A stretch of DNA of 55,888 bases. It comes from Oscillospiraceae bacterium. GTDB taxonomy: Bacteria; Bacillota; Clostridia; Oscillospirales; Oscillospiraceae. Made by a program: the position numbers and the translations under genes. The notes under the pieces were generated by a model. It searched no databases, was not told where the DNA came from, and worked only from the letters and a program-made list of their open reading frames with translations. Location: positions 1-55,888 of the forward strand of contig JAAWQM010000013.1 in NCBI GenBank assembly GCA_022800525.1, read 5' to 3'. Shown piece after piece: positions 36,098 to 45,075 of this stretch (positions are counted from its first letter, which is position 1; each line of letters starts with the position of its first letter).

Positions 36098-37462
36098 TTA
36101 TCTGGCAGCGGCAATCAGCTTCCGCTTTCCAGCGCTTGGCAGTGTGAGCCTGCGGTAGCAGTAGAAGTACGCAGGCAGCAGGAACAGATCCGCCATGATC
36201 CAGGCGGCGGGGGAGGCGAAGCAGGCGGCAGTAAAGCCGAACACCGGAACCAGGGCCGCCAGCCCTGCCCGCGCGGTCATCTCCAGAATGCCGGCGCAGG
36301 TCGCCAAGGGAGAGAAGCCCATACCCTGAATCATAAACCGGACGATGTTCACCAGAGAAAGGGGGAAGAAAAATGCTGCGCTGGTAAGCAGATACTGCCG
36401 GGTCAGGGGCAGCAGGGACATGCTGTCCGCGTCAAGGAACAGCATCGCCAGGGGATCGGACAGGAACAGTACCAGAATCAGCGCTGCGCAGGAATAGATG
36501 GCGGCCAGCAGCGTGCAGGAGCGCACGCCCTGGTGCAGCCGCTCCCACTTGGCAGCGCCCACGTTCTGGCCGCCGTAGGTGGCCATGGTGCTGCCCATGG
36601 CGTCGAAGGGGCAGGTCAGGAACATGGAGACCTTGCTGCCGGCGGTGACGGCGGTGACGAAGGGGGTGCCCAGACCGTTGACGGCGGTTTGCAGCGTGAT
36701 GCTGCCGATGGCGGTGATGGAGTATTGCAGGCCCATAGGCAGACCCATCACGCACAGGTGGCTCATCCGCCTGGTGTCCCAAGCCCAGTCTGCCTTCTCC
36801 GTTTTCAGAATGGGATAGCCCCGCAGCAACCGCAGCAGGCAGCCCGCTCCGGCCATAGCCTGGGACAGGACGGTGGCGAAGGCCGCGCCGAATACGTCCA
36901 TGTGGAAGCAGAGGATAAACACCACGTCCAGGATGATGTTGACCAGGGAGGCAACGATCAGCCAGATGACCGGCGTGCGGCTGTCCCCCAGGGAGCGGAG
37001 GATGCCGGCGCAGTAGTTGAAAAGCACATAGGCGGTGATACCGGCGAAGATTGTGCAGATATAGGAGTAAGAGCGCTGGCAGATGTCCGCAGGTGTGTTC
37101 ATGGCGGTGAGGATGTCGCCGCAGAAGAATACGGTGAGGGCGGTGAAGACCACGCTGATGAGGCCGCACAGCCACGCGCCGTTGGTCACATAGCGGCGCA
37201 GCTCGAAGTAGTTGTTGGCGCCGAACTGCTGGGCCGCCGGGATGGCGAAGCCGCCGCACACACCGCAGCAGAAGCCCACCACCAGGAAGTTGATGGAACC
37301 CGTAGAGCCGACGGCGGCCAGGGCTTCGCCGCCCAGAATTTTGCCGACAATGGCGGTGTCCACCACGTTATAGAGCTGCTGGAACAGGTTGCCCAGCAGA
37401 ACAGGGATGCCGAAGCTCAGAAGCAGCAGCATAGGCTTGCCCTTTGTCAGATCTTTTGTCAT
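36098..37462 (-). CDS. MATE-family multidrug/organic-cation exporter
   Basis: 454 residues with twelve membrane helices in two similar halves. Typical parts are GIPVLLGNLFQQLYNVVDTAIVG at the start (helix 1), VGSTGSINFLVVGFCCGV and the second-half PFDAMGSTMATYGGQNVGA. It is of the NorM/DinF-like MATE class in Clostridia, using sodium or protons to export toxic compounds. ATG 37462 follows GAGGTGATT. It heads a unit with the 46-residue gene and may be controlled by the nearby XRE regulator, though that gene has its own operators. Confidence 0.93.
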   Translation of the reverse strand: MTKDLTKGKPMLLLLSFGIPVLLGNLFQQLYNVVDTAIVGKILGGEALAAVGSTGSINFLVVGFCCGVCGGFAIPAAQQFGANNYFELRRYVTNGAWLCGLISVVFTALTVFFCGDILTAMNTPADICQRSYSYICTIFAGITAYVLFNYCAGILRSLGDSRTPVIWLIVASLVNIILDVVFILCFHMDVFGAAFATVLSQAMAGAGCLLRLLRGYPILKTEKADWAWDTRRMSHLCVMGLPMGLQYSITAIGSITLQTAVNGLGTPFVTAVTAGSKVSMFLTCPFDAMGSTMATYGGQNVGAAKWERLHQGVRSCTLLAAIYSCAALILVLFLSDPLAMLFLDADSMSLLPLTRQYLLTSAAFFFPLSLVNIVRFMIQGMGFSPLATCAGILEMTARAGLAALVPVFGFTAACFASPAAWIMADLFLLPAYFYCYRRLTLPSAGKRKLIAAAR

Positions 37463-37540
37463 AAAATAATCACCTCGTGAGTCAGGATGTTGCTCGTTCT
37501 TCCTCCGCCTCCAGTCAGGGCCGCCTGGAAGCTTGAGATG

Positions 37541-37568
37541 ATTATAGTGGATTTTACCAAAAAAGCAA
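37541..37568 (-). promoter_or_regulatory. Promoter of the MATE gene
   Basis: Minus strand TTGCTT (37568-37563), 16 bases, TATAAT (37546-37541), about 75 bases before the ATG. Confidence 0.65.
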
Positions 37569-37673
37569 GCGTCATTTTGTGCAAGGTTACGGCTGTTAAA
37601 TGGGAAAGCCTTGTAAGAAATGTTCGTAAATTTTTTGATTTTCCGAAATTACAACAATAATCGCAGAATCGTC

Positions 37674-37874
37674 CTATTCGAAGACAAAAATCGACTCTAT
37701 AGGCGCTTCCACGGCCCGAGAGATGTCCACGGCCAGCTTGAGGGAGGGATTGTACTGGGCTTTTTCCAGGCGCATGATGGTCTCCCGCCGCACGCCCACC
37801 ATGCCGGCAAGCTGTTCCTGGGTGAGGCCCTTGAGGAGGCGGTAGGTTTTGAGGTTGCAGGTGAAGCCGTCCAT
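37674..37874 (-). CDS. XRE-family transcriptional regulator
   Basis: 66 residues, just one helix-turn-helix domain: LKTYRLLKGLTQEQLAGMVGVRRETIMRLEKAQYNPS and on, the compact YgzD/YvaO-like type used with small membrane proteins. Its ATG overlaps the stop of the DUF3796 gene by one base, so they are co-translated. Two matching palindromes at the promoter upstream of that gene are probable operators, so the unit likely represses itself. Confidence 0.92.
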   Translation of the reverse strand: MDGFTCNLKTYRLLKGLTQEQLAGMVGVRRETIMRLEKAQYNPSLKLAVDISRAVEAPIESIFVFE

Positions 37875-38524
37875 TATTCCTCCTCCAGCGCGGCGCTGTC
37901 GTCGTGGTCGTATTTATAGAGGAGATATTCGGAGAGGAATAAGGTGAGGGCGAAGGCCAGGGCGATGCCCGAGGTCAGGGCAGGAGCCAGCAGCTCCGCC
38001 TTGAACCGCGAAGCCTGCCCGGCGATGAGCAGCAGGAGGAAAATGACAGCGAAGCCTGCCCGGTAGGCTTTCAGCTCCGCCCGGAGGGCGTTCTCCTGAA
38101 ATCGTTCATCCATGAGGGTGTTGGACATTTTCCCCTCGAAGAAGAAGCCAAAGAAGCCGAAAAAGCCGAAGAACACGAAAGCGGTGAGATCGCCCAGGGC
38201 CTGATAGCTCCAGAATCCTCCGAACCCCAAAAAGCCCAGGAAGCCCAGCAGTCCCAATTTAGGGCTGAGCCGCCGGGTGCGGTTGGAGGTCCTGACTTGC
38301 TTCTTCTGGGTAATGATGACCCGGATGAACAGACAGACCAGATAAAAGACATAGAGAAGATCCAGCAGCAGGGCCAGGAGCATAGGAATATCGGAGGGTT
38401 GGAACGCATAGGAATTCATGGGGTAGACAAGCCGTCCGGCGTGATGGGTGAGAGAGTCCCAGACGGCATAGGCGGTGAAGAGGATGCAGCCCAGGGCGGC
38501 CAGCAGTTTTTGGTTTCTTTTCAT
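37874..38524 (-). CDS. DUF3796 membrane protein
   Basis: 216 residues with about five membrane segments and the unusual repeat-like LGLLGFLGFLGFGGFWSY and FFGFFGFFGFFFEGKM, hallmarks of DUF3796. The family usually sits beside a small XRE regulator, as here. ATG 38524 follows TGGAGGT; the longer open frame upstream crosses the promoter and operators. Function unknown; a sensor or immunity-like role paired with the XRE protein is possible. Confidence 0.85.
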   Translation of the reverse strand: MKRNQKLLAALGCILFTAYAVWDSLTHHAGRLVYPMNSYAFQPSDIPMLLALLLDLLYVFYLVCLFIRVIITQKKQVRTSNRTRRLSPKLGLLGFLGFLGFGGFWSYQALGDLTAFVFFGFFGFFGFFFEGKMSNTLMDERFQENALRAELKAYRAGFAVIFLLLLIAGQASRFKAELLAPALTSGIALAFALTLFLSEYLLYKYDHDDSAALEEE

Positions 38525-38564
38525 AGTGATACCTCCAGATGTTGTGGTGATGTATTTGCCTCTT

Positions 38565-38584
38565 AGTGAGATAAATATATCACT
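38565..38584. promoter_or_regulatory. Operator 1 of the XRE/DUF3796 unit
   Basis: AGTGAGATAAATATATCACT, a near-perfect palindrome overlapping the -10 box. Binding would block the promoter. Confidence 0.65.
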
Positions 38585-38602
38585 GTCCTTGCTTCTTGTC
38601 AA
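38574..38602 (-). promoter_or_regulatory. Promoter of the DUF3796-XRE unit
   Basis: Minus strand TTGACA (38602-38597), 17 bases, TATATT (38579-38574); a near-consensus sigma-A promoter flanked by two palindromes. Confidence 0.85.
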
Positions 38603-38609
38603 GAGGGGG

Positions 38610-38627
38610 AGTGATAAATAAATCACT
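38610..38627. promoter_or_regulatory. Operator 2 of the XRE/DUF3796 unit
   Basis: AGTGATAAATAAATCACT, inverted AGTGAT/ATCACT upstream of the -35 box. It shares its half-sites with operator 1; the centres are about 44 bases apart, four helical turns. Confidence 0.65.
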
Positions 38628-38701
38628 TTTTCTTTGCCGCCTCCGGCGGCAGGGGGAGTTGTTTCTGCTCGATAGCCCGGACTTACGCAGCCCGGACCCG
38701 C

Positions 38702-38731
38702 GCCTACTTTTCCCTTGCAGGAAAAGTAGGC
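38702..38731. repeat. Hairpin in a 600-base gene-free stretch
   Basis: GCCTACTTTTC and GAAAAGTAGGC form a perfect 11-bp stem. A related ACTTTT..AAAAGT hairpin occurs at 50582-50607. The whole interval 38628-39060 has no convincing gene: it is a mosaic of palindromic and decayed repeat-like DNA, including the copy at 38967. Confidence 0.5.
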
Positions 38732-38966
38732 AAACGTACACCAGAACCTGCGGCTCTGGACTCCCTTGCGCATCGCCTCGCGGCGATACTTTATGTTTTG
38801 TTTACGCTACGATCTGGGAGACTGTTTGTTCTGCGCAGGCGCTTTGGGCCGCCAGCAGTCCCCCGCTTCTGCGGATACGCTCTGCCGGTAGATTTCGCTG
38901 CTGCGCCGATAGAGCCTGCCTGTTTTCCGGTGTCGAAACCTGTTCTGGTCTGCTTCGCTCATGTAG

Positions 38967-38985
38967 GGGCGCACATTGTGCGCCC
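38967..38985. repeat. GGGCGCAC palindrome, dispersed repeat copy A
   Basis: GGGCGCAC-ATT-GTGCGCCC. The same 8-bp arms recur at 50824-50842, with similar flanks (TGTAGG or TGCAGG before, CGC after). A half copy is seen near 54792. Confidence 0.65.
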
Positions 38986-39072
38986 GCTTACCAAAGAGCT
39001 GCATTGCAGCATCGGCGGAGATGGTCCGCAGGGCTGCAGAAAAGAATTTTGTAGAAATATAAAGAACATCCC

Positions 39073-39102
39073 TTGACGGGGCGCGCCAATTTGATGTATC
39101 AT
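39073..39102 (+). promoter_or_regulatory. Probable promoter of ftsEX
   Basis: TTGACG (39073-39078), 18 bases, TATCAT (39097-39102). The leader to the ftsE ATG is about 120 bases and AT-rich. Confidence 0.6.
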
Positions 39103-39229
39103 ATATAAGTTATATTTTGTCTCTTTTCGGCAGAGAGAGACCGGCACAGAGGACAAAACAAACGACTTGCAGTTTATATAAAGAAATCAAAAGAAAAAGA
39201 ACCAAGGGCGAGGAAGGTAAAACAATAGA

Positions 39230-39912
<683 letters not shown>

Positions 39913-39916
<4 letters not shown>

Positions 39917-40803
39917 ACAGGCATAACTTTTTCTACTTTATCCGCGAGGGCGTCTACAATATGTTCAGCCACGGATTCATGTCCTTCGCCGCCGTGGGCA
40001 TCACGGTGGCCTGCCTGTTGATTATGGGCACTTTTACTTTGGTGGCCGTCAACGCAAACGCCATGCTGGCCGACCTGGAATCTCAGAATCAGGTGCTGGC
40101 CTTTGTGGATGAAAACCTCAGCGAACAGGAGGCGCGGGCCTTGGAATCCAAGCTGCGGGCGGTGCCCAATGTGGCGGATGTGACCTTTATCTCCAACGCG
40201 GAGGCGGCGGAGGCGTTCCGGGGCCGCTATGAGGATGAGGAGCTGTTCCAGCTTCCGGACAACAATTTCCGCCACCGCTACGCCATCGACCTGGAGGACA
40301 TCGGACGGATGGGAGAGACCAAGGCGGCGCTGGAGGATATGCCGGAGATCGGCAGAGGGAACGTCAACGCCTATGAGGACGAGGCGGAGGGCTTCATCAC
40401 CATCCGCAACGTGGCGGGCGTCGTTTGCATGGTGCTCATCGCGGTGCTGTTTCTGGTGTCGGTGTTCATCATCGCCAACACCATCAAGCTGACCACGTTC
40501 GACCGCCGGGACGAAATCGCCATCATGAAAATGGTGGGCGCGACCAACGGCTTCATCCGCTGGCCTTTTGTGTATGAGGGCTTTTTGCTGGGGCTTTTTT
40601 CCGCGGTAATCGGATTTTTCCTCCAGTGGGGGCTTTATGAGGCCGTAGCCCGTTCGGTGGCGTCCAACGACACCATCAACCTGATTACTGTAGTGCCCTT
40701 TGAGGGCATGTGGACCTATGTGGCGGTGATATTTGCCGGGGCCGGTATGCTGATCGGCGTGGGGGGAAGCCTCTCCGCCATCCGGAAATTCCTGCAAGTC
40801 TGA
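39913..40803 (+). CDS. ftsX: Cell-division protein FtsX
   Basis: 296 residues. The first membrane helix (SFAAVGITVACLLIMGTFTLV) is followed by an external domain (~45-170) and three further helices, including the FtsX-type TFDRRDEIAIMKMVGATNGFIRWPF loop. The start is TTG at 39913, overlapping the ftsE TGA in ATTTGA, with GGGAGGA just upstream. It passes FtsE ATP hydrolysis to an external hydrolase, most likely the next gene product. Confidence 0.95.
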
Positions 40804-40824
40804 GCGAATAGGAGGATACAGAAG

Positions 40825-42024
40825 ATGACGAAACGGAAACGCGTTCTGTCCCTGGTGATGGCGGCGCTGATGCTTCTGGCCCTGACCCCTGCGGGGAGCG
40901 AGCTGCGGCCGACGGCCTACGCCGTGACCCAGGATGATATCGACAGCCTGAAGGGCGACGCCAAGGATCTGGCCTCCCAGCGGGCGGAAGTCAAATCGGA
41001 GCTGGCGGCGCTGCAGAGCGAGCGGGCGGGCATCATGGAACAGAAGCGGCTGATCGACCAGCAGATTGATCTGACGGAGAAGGAGATCGAGAACACGGAG
41101 TCCCAGATTGCGGGTTACGAGGTGCTGCTGAGCCAGACGGCCTATGAGCTGGAGGAGAACCAGAAAGCGGAGGAGGCGCAGTACGAGCTGTTCTGCCGCC
41201 GGGCGCGGGCGATGGAGGAGGCGGGAACTTCCTCCTATTGGTCGGTGCTGTTCAAGGCGGAGAGCTTCTCAGACCTGCTCAGCCGCCTCTCCGACATCCA
41301 GGAGGTCATGGACTATGACCAGAGCGTACTGGACGATCTGCGGAAGCTGAAAGCGCAGATCAAGGCCAAGCAGGAGGAGCAGGAGGAGCTGAAAGCGGGC
41401 CAGGAGGCCGCCAAGGTCACTTTGGAGGAGAAAAAAGAGGATCTGGCCACCCAGCGCACAGCGGCGGAAGCGCTGATTCAGGAACTGAACAGCGAAGTGG
41501 CTGAGTACGAGGCGGACCTGAAGGAGATTCAGGCGGCGGAGGATGCCCTTCAGAGGGAGATTGCGAAGAAGGAGGAGGAGCTTGCCCGGCAGCTGAACTG
41601 GTCGGCCTCCGTGGGCGGCTACATCTGGCCGGAGGCGAAAAGCAAGAGGATCACCTCCCCCATGGGCACCCGGAACATTCATTACCCGGGCGCTTCCACG
41701 AACCATAAGGGCGTGGATATCGGCGGCGTGGGCTACGATACCAATGTACTGGCGACCAAGTCCGGCGTCGTGATGACCTCCGCGTACCACAAGTCCTACG
41801 GCAACTATGTCGTCATTTTCCACGGCACGGGCAACACCACGCTGTACGCCCATATGAGCAGCCGGAAGGTGAAGGAAGGTGACCGCGTGAACCAGGGCGA
41901 CGTGATCGGTGTCACCGGCTGCACCGGAGTCAGCAGCGGACCCCACCTGCACTACGAGATCACGGAGAACGGCGTCCGGGTGGACCCGCTGAACTATCTG
42001 CCCGGATATATCAAAGCATGGTGA
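40825..42024 (+). CDS. Murein hydrolase/activator with coiled coil and M23 domain (PcsB/EnvC-like)
   Basis: 399 residues: signal peptide (VLSLVMAALMLLALTPAGS), a long coiled coil (~35-255, Glu/Gln/Lys-rich) and a C-terminal LytM/M23 domain. Zinc ligands are visible in NHKGVDIGG and GPHLHYEI, plus LYAHMSS, so the peptidase may be active. Its position straight after ftsEX matches PcsB or CwlO-type partners whose coiled coil docks on FtsX. ATG 40825 follows AGGAGGATA. A long terminator follows. Confidence 0.93.
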   Translation: MTKRKRVLSLVMAALMLLALTPAGSELRPTAYAVTQDDIDSLKGDAKDLASQRAEVKSELAALQSERAGIMEQKRLIDQQIDLTEKEIENTESQIAGYEVLLSQTAYELEENQKAEEAQYELFCRRARAMEEAGTSSYWSVLFKAESFSDLLSRLSDIQEVMDYDQSVLDDLRKLKAQIKAKQEEQEELKAGQEAAKVTLEEKKEDLATQRTAAEALIQELNSEVAEYEADLKEIQAAEDALQREIAKKEEELARQLNWSASVGGYIWPEAKSKRITSPMGTRNIHYPGASTNHKGVDIGGVGYDTNVLATKSGVVMTSAYHKSYGNYVVIFHGTGNTTLYAHMSSRKVKEGDRVNQGDVIGVTGCTGVSSGPHLHYEITENGVRVDPLNYLPGYIKAW

Positions 42025-42031
42025 TATAACG

Positions 42032-42068
42032 AAAAGAGGCAGGGACCGCGCGGTCCCCGCTTCTTTTT
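42032..42068 (+). terminator. Terminator of ftsEX operon
   Basis: AAAAGAGGC and GGGACCG pair with CGGTCCC and GCTTCTTTT across a self-complementary centre, followed by a T7 run. Confidence 0.88.
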
Positions 42069-42071
42069 TTG

Positions 42072-42091
42072 CGTAAGGATTCGTAAGGATT
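42072..42091 (+). repeat. Perfect tandem 10-base repeat upstream of lipoprotein gene
   Basis: CGTAAGGATT occurs twice in direct tandem, ending 7 bases before the likely -35 box. Direct repeats one helical turn apart are typical binding sites for response regulators. Confidence 0.7.
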
Positions 42092-42098
42092 TTGCACC

Positions 42099-42126
42099 TT
42101 GCGTTGTAAGATTTCTCCGCTATACT
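42099..42126 (+). promoter_or_regulatory. Promoter of the lipoprotein gene
   Basis: TTGCGT (42099-42104), 16 bases, TATACT (42121-42126). The -35 is weak, in keeping with activator dependence through the adjoining tandem repeat. Confidence 0.55.
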
Positions 42127-42180
42127 CCAAGCCATACCCAGCCGGCGACAGCAGACAGCCGGCGGCAAGGAGGAAACTGT

Positions 42181-44580
42181 ATGAAACAAAAAAAGACCAT
42201 CGGGGCGGCGCTGCTGGCGTTATGCCTGCTGCTTACCGCCTGCGGAGAAAAGCAGAGCGACAGCGGCCCGGCCAATACGTCCGGGACCGGCGTCTACACA
42301 TCCGACATCGTCCCGCTGGACCTGCCCCTGACGGAGCTGACTGCGTCCGGCGCGGCGGGCGGCAGCCTGTATCTAGCTGGCCCGGAGGAAGAAGCGCCCG
42401 AGGAGGACGGGCTGGAGGATGAGGTGGTGTCTTCCGGCAGCTTCTCCTTCTCTGGCAGCTCAGACGGGGATGACGTCACCTTCTACTCCGGTATGGCGGG
42501 CAGGGCGGCGCTGTACCGGCTGGACGCGTCCACCGGCGAGGCGGTGAAGCTGGAGGGGTACGTTCCGGAGAGCGGCGTGTCCGTTGGGAGCATCGTACCC
42601 TGCGGGGACGGCACCCTGTGGGTGCTGGAGCAGACCGGCAGCAGGGAGGGGACCACTTTGGACGATATCGAGGGCGGCGGTGTCTCCTTTGGTCTGAGTG
42701 GCGCTTCCGTTTCCGATCAGGTCTGGCGGCGCCTCAGCGCCGACGGCTCGCAGGAGCTGGAGCGGGTGGATCTGGCCGGGCTGGCGCAGGCGCTGGACGC
42801 GGAGACCGTCACGGATACGCGGATGGATACTGCGGGACGGCTCTATGCCGCCTCCGGCTCAACAGTCACCGTGCTGGACTCCGGTTTCACGGCGCTCTTC
42901 GCCTGCAAGTGCCCGGAAGCTGTGGAGCGGCTGGTCACCCTGGCGGACGGCGGCGTGGGGGCTGTGGCCGGGGGCGGAGAGGGTTGGACCCTCTATCCCA
43001 TTGACCCGGAGACGCAGAACCTTGGCGCGGGCTGTCCCCTGAGCGGCAGCGCGCGTGACTTCTACGCCGGGGACGAGGCGCACCCCTTCCTCTACCGCAG
43101 CGGCGACAGCCTCTACAGGTGGTCCAGGGATGCGGCGGCATCGGAAAAGCTGCTGAGCTGGAGCGGCGCGGGGGTGGACTGCGGACAGGTAAACGCTCTG
43201 ACCTTCCAGGAAGATGGGCAGGGCGCGGCTCTGCTGCGGGATGGCAGCGAATGGCCTGTGACGTATTCCCTGGCCCGATTGATCCCGGCAGGCGAGGAAG
43301 TCCTGGCGGGCCGGACGGTGCTGACTCTGGCCACTATGGGCATGAGCAGCGGAACCCGGACCCGCGTCCTGGAATTCAACCGGACCAACAGCCAATATTA
43401 CATTGAGGTCATAGACTACTCGGAGTATAATGCGGCGGATAATGCCTCAGCTGGTATCACCAAGCTGAATACAGAGATTCTGGCGGGGAATATGCCGGAC
43501 CTGCTGGACGTGTCCGAGGGGATCTCCCTGCGGCGGTACGCCGCCCGGGGGATGCTGGAGGACCTGTGGCCCTTCATCGAGTCCGACCCCAGTCTGGGCC
43601 GGGCGGGCGTGATGGAGCGGGTGTTGGAAGCTGACGAGATCAACGGGAAGCTGTGCCGGGTGTTTCCCCGCTTCGCAATTGAGACGGCGGCGGGCTCGCC
43701 CTCCATCGTGGGTAACCGGATGGGCTGGACCCTGGAGGACCTGAAAACCGCCCTGGCGAAGCTGCCGGAGGGCAGCGGCGTCATCGGAGACAACGAGACC
43801 AGAAGCTCCATCCTGGAGACCATGTTCGCGGACAGCCTGGACAGCTTCGTGGACTGGGAGGCGGGGACCGCCAGCTTCGACTCCCAGGACTTCCAGGCCA
43901 TTCTGGAGTTCTGCAATACTTTCCCCGCGCAGGCGCAGGAGACGGGCGATCAGGGGGACGCCTACACCCGTGTGATGGAGGGCAGCCAGCTCCTGTTGCC
44001 GGTATACCTCAGCGATCTGGCGTCGCCCCAGATTTACCGCGCGATCTTCGGCGGCGAAGCGGCCTTCGTGGGTTACCCCAACGAGGCCGGGAGCGGGGTC
44101 AGCTTCAGCGTGGACGGCGGCATCGCCATGTCCTCCGCCTGCAAGGACAAGGACGGGGCATGGAGCTTCCTGCGGCAGGCGCTGCTGCCCAGTGAGAATC
44201 AGTTCATGGTCAATACCATTGACTTCGCCGTGAATCGCGCCGATTTTGAGCGGGAGGCGCAGGAGAGCATGGAGATCAAATACCTCAAGGACGAGAACGA
44301 CAATCTCATCACAGGTCCCGACGGGGAGCCGATGACGGAGGGCATGGCCTTTCTCTACATCGGCAGCCAGCTGATCCAGCTCAAGCCCGCCTCCCAGGAG
44401 GACTACCAGCAGGTCATGGACCTCTATGGTGCGGCGGACTCCGTCACCGGACGGGACGAGGACATCTGGGCCATCGTCCAGGAGTGCGCGGGGGCGTATT
44501 TTGCCGGGGACCAGACGGCTGAGGGAGCTGCGAAGGCCATCCAGAACCGGGTGAGCCTGTATATCAACGAGCAGAAGTAG
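42181..44580 (+). CDS. Lipoprotein: propeller-like domain plus solute-binding domain
   Basis: 799 residues. The signal ends LLLTACG with Cys21 as lipidated residue. Residues ~40-370 look like a beta-propeller or similar repeat domain (recurring DG-GTLWVLEQ and RLYAASGSTVTVLD patterns). Residues ~380-799 resemble a family-1 extracellular solute-binding protein (ILAGNMPDLLDVSEG, LWPFIESDP, CKDKDGAWSFLRQAL). No permease or ATPase is nearby, so it may sense rather than import. ATG 42181 follows GGAGGAAA. The two-domain build is seen in some gut Clostridia; function unknown. Confidence 0.75.
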   Translation: MKQKKTIGAALLALCLLLTACGEKQSDSGPANTSGTGVYTSDIVPLDLPLTELTASGAAGGSLYLAGPEEEAPEEDGLEDEVVSSGSFSFSGSSDGDDVTFYSGMAGRAALYRLDASTGEAVKLEGYVPESGVSVGSIVPCGDGTLWVLEQTGSREGTTLDDIEGGGVSFGLSGASVSDQVWRRLSADGSQELERVDLAGLAQALDAETVTDTRMDTAGRLYAASGSTVTVLDSGFTALFACKCPEAVERLVTLADGGVGAVAGGGEGWTLYPIDPETQNLGAGCPLSGSARDFYAGDEAHPFLYRSGDSLYRWSRDAAASEKLLSWSGAGVDCGQVNALTFQEDGQGAALLRDGSEWPVTYSLARLIPAGEEVLAGRTVLTLATMGMSSGTRTRVLEFNRTNSQYYIEVIDYSEYNAADNASAGITKLNTEILAGNMPDLLDVSEGISLRRYAARGMLEDLWPFIESDPSLGRAGVMERVLEADEINGKLCRVFPRFAIETAAGSPSIVGNRMGWTLEDLKTALAKLPEGSGVIGDNETRSSILETMFADSLDSFVDWEAGTASFDSQDFQAILEFCNTFPAQAQETGDQGDAYTRVMEGSQLLLPVYLSDLASPQIYRAIFGGEAAFVGYPNEAGSGVSFSVDGGIAMSSACKDKDGAWSFLRQALLPSENQFMVNTIDFAVNRADFEREAQESMEIKYLKDENDNLITGPDGEPMTEGMAFLYIGSQLIQLKPASQEDYQQVMDLYGAADSVTGRDEDIWAIVQECAGAYFAGDQTAEGAAKAIQNRVSLYINEQK

Positions 44581-44701
44581 GGACCGGCATTGCCAATTCG
44601 CGTCAACGGCTGGTCTGCCAATGTCGGCAAAGCCGCTGCTGCTCAGGAAAATTTCCCTGCGTCCCTGTTTTCGACAAAAACCGAATAGCAGATGAACGTA
44701 T

Positions 44702-44738
44702 AATGACTGCAAGCTTAAACCGCTTGCAGTCATTTTTT
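44702..44738 (+). terminator. Terminator between lipoprotein gene and spoIIA operon
   Basis: AATGACTGCAAGC and GCTTGCAGTCATT form a perfect 13-bp stem with a 7-base loop, then TTTT. A TATAAT lies at 44699-44704, overlapping the left arm, although no good -35 accompanies it. Only 20 bases separate it from spoIIAA, so the spoIIA promoter must lie upstream of or within this hairpin. Confidence 0.85.
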
Positions 44739-44758
44739 GCGTACAAAGGAGACAAGCT

Positions 44759-45064
44759 ATGGAGATGAAATATAAGGCGGAGAACCGTCAGCTGACCATC
44801 ACCCTCTCCGGCGAGCTGGACCACCACGCCGCCAAAGGGCTGATGGAATCCATCGACCGCTGCATGGAGCAGAATCTGCCCAGCAAGGCCGTGCTGGACC
44901 TGGGCGGGCTGACGTTCATGGACAGCTCCGGCATCGCGGTGGTGCTGCGGGCCAAGCGGCGGATGGAGGCCCTGGCGGGGACGCTGGTGGTGGTGAACAT
45001 CCCGCGGCAGGCGTCCCGGGTTCTGGAGACGGCGGGGCTGGGCAAATATGTGGACCTGATCTAG
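44759..45064 (+). CDS. spoIIAA: Anti-sigma F factor antagonist SpoIIAA
   Basis: 101 residues, a STAS domain. FMDSSGIAVVLRAKRRM contains the conserved phosphorylated serine (Ser56/Ser57). In the forespore the dephosphorylated form binds SpoIIAB and frees sigma F. ATG 44759 follows AAAGGAGA. First gene of a classical three-gene sporulation operon; it is 11 bases from spoIIAB. Confidence 0.95.
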   Translation: MEMKYKAENRQLTITLSGELDHHAAKGLMESIDRCMEQNLPSKAVLDLGGLTFMDSSGIAVVLRAKRRMEALAGTLVVVNIPRQASRVLETAGLGKYVDLI

Positions 45065-45075
45065 GAGGGAGAACG

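Noticed and set aside
38596-39054. Plus-strand open frame of 152 codons in the gene-free stretch
   Set aside because: Cys/Arg-rich, begins in an operator region without a ribosome site and crosses perfect hairpins; looks like repeat DNA.
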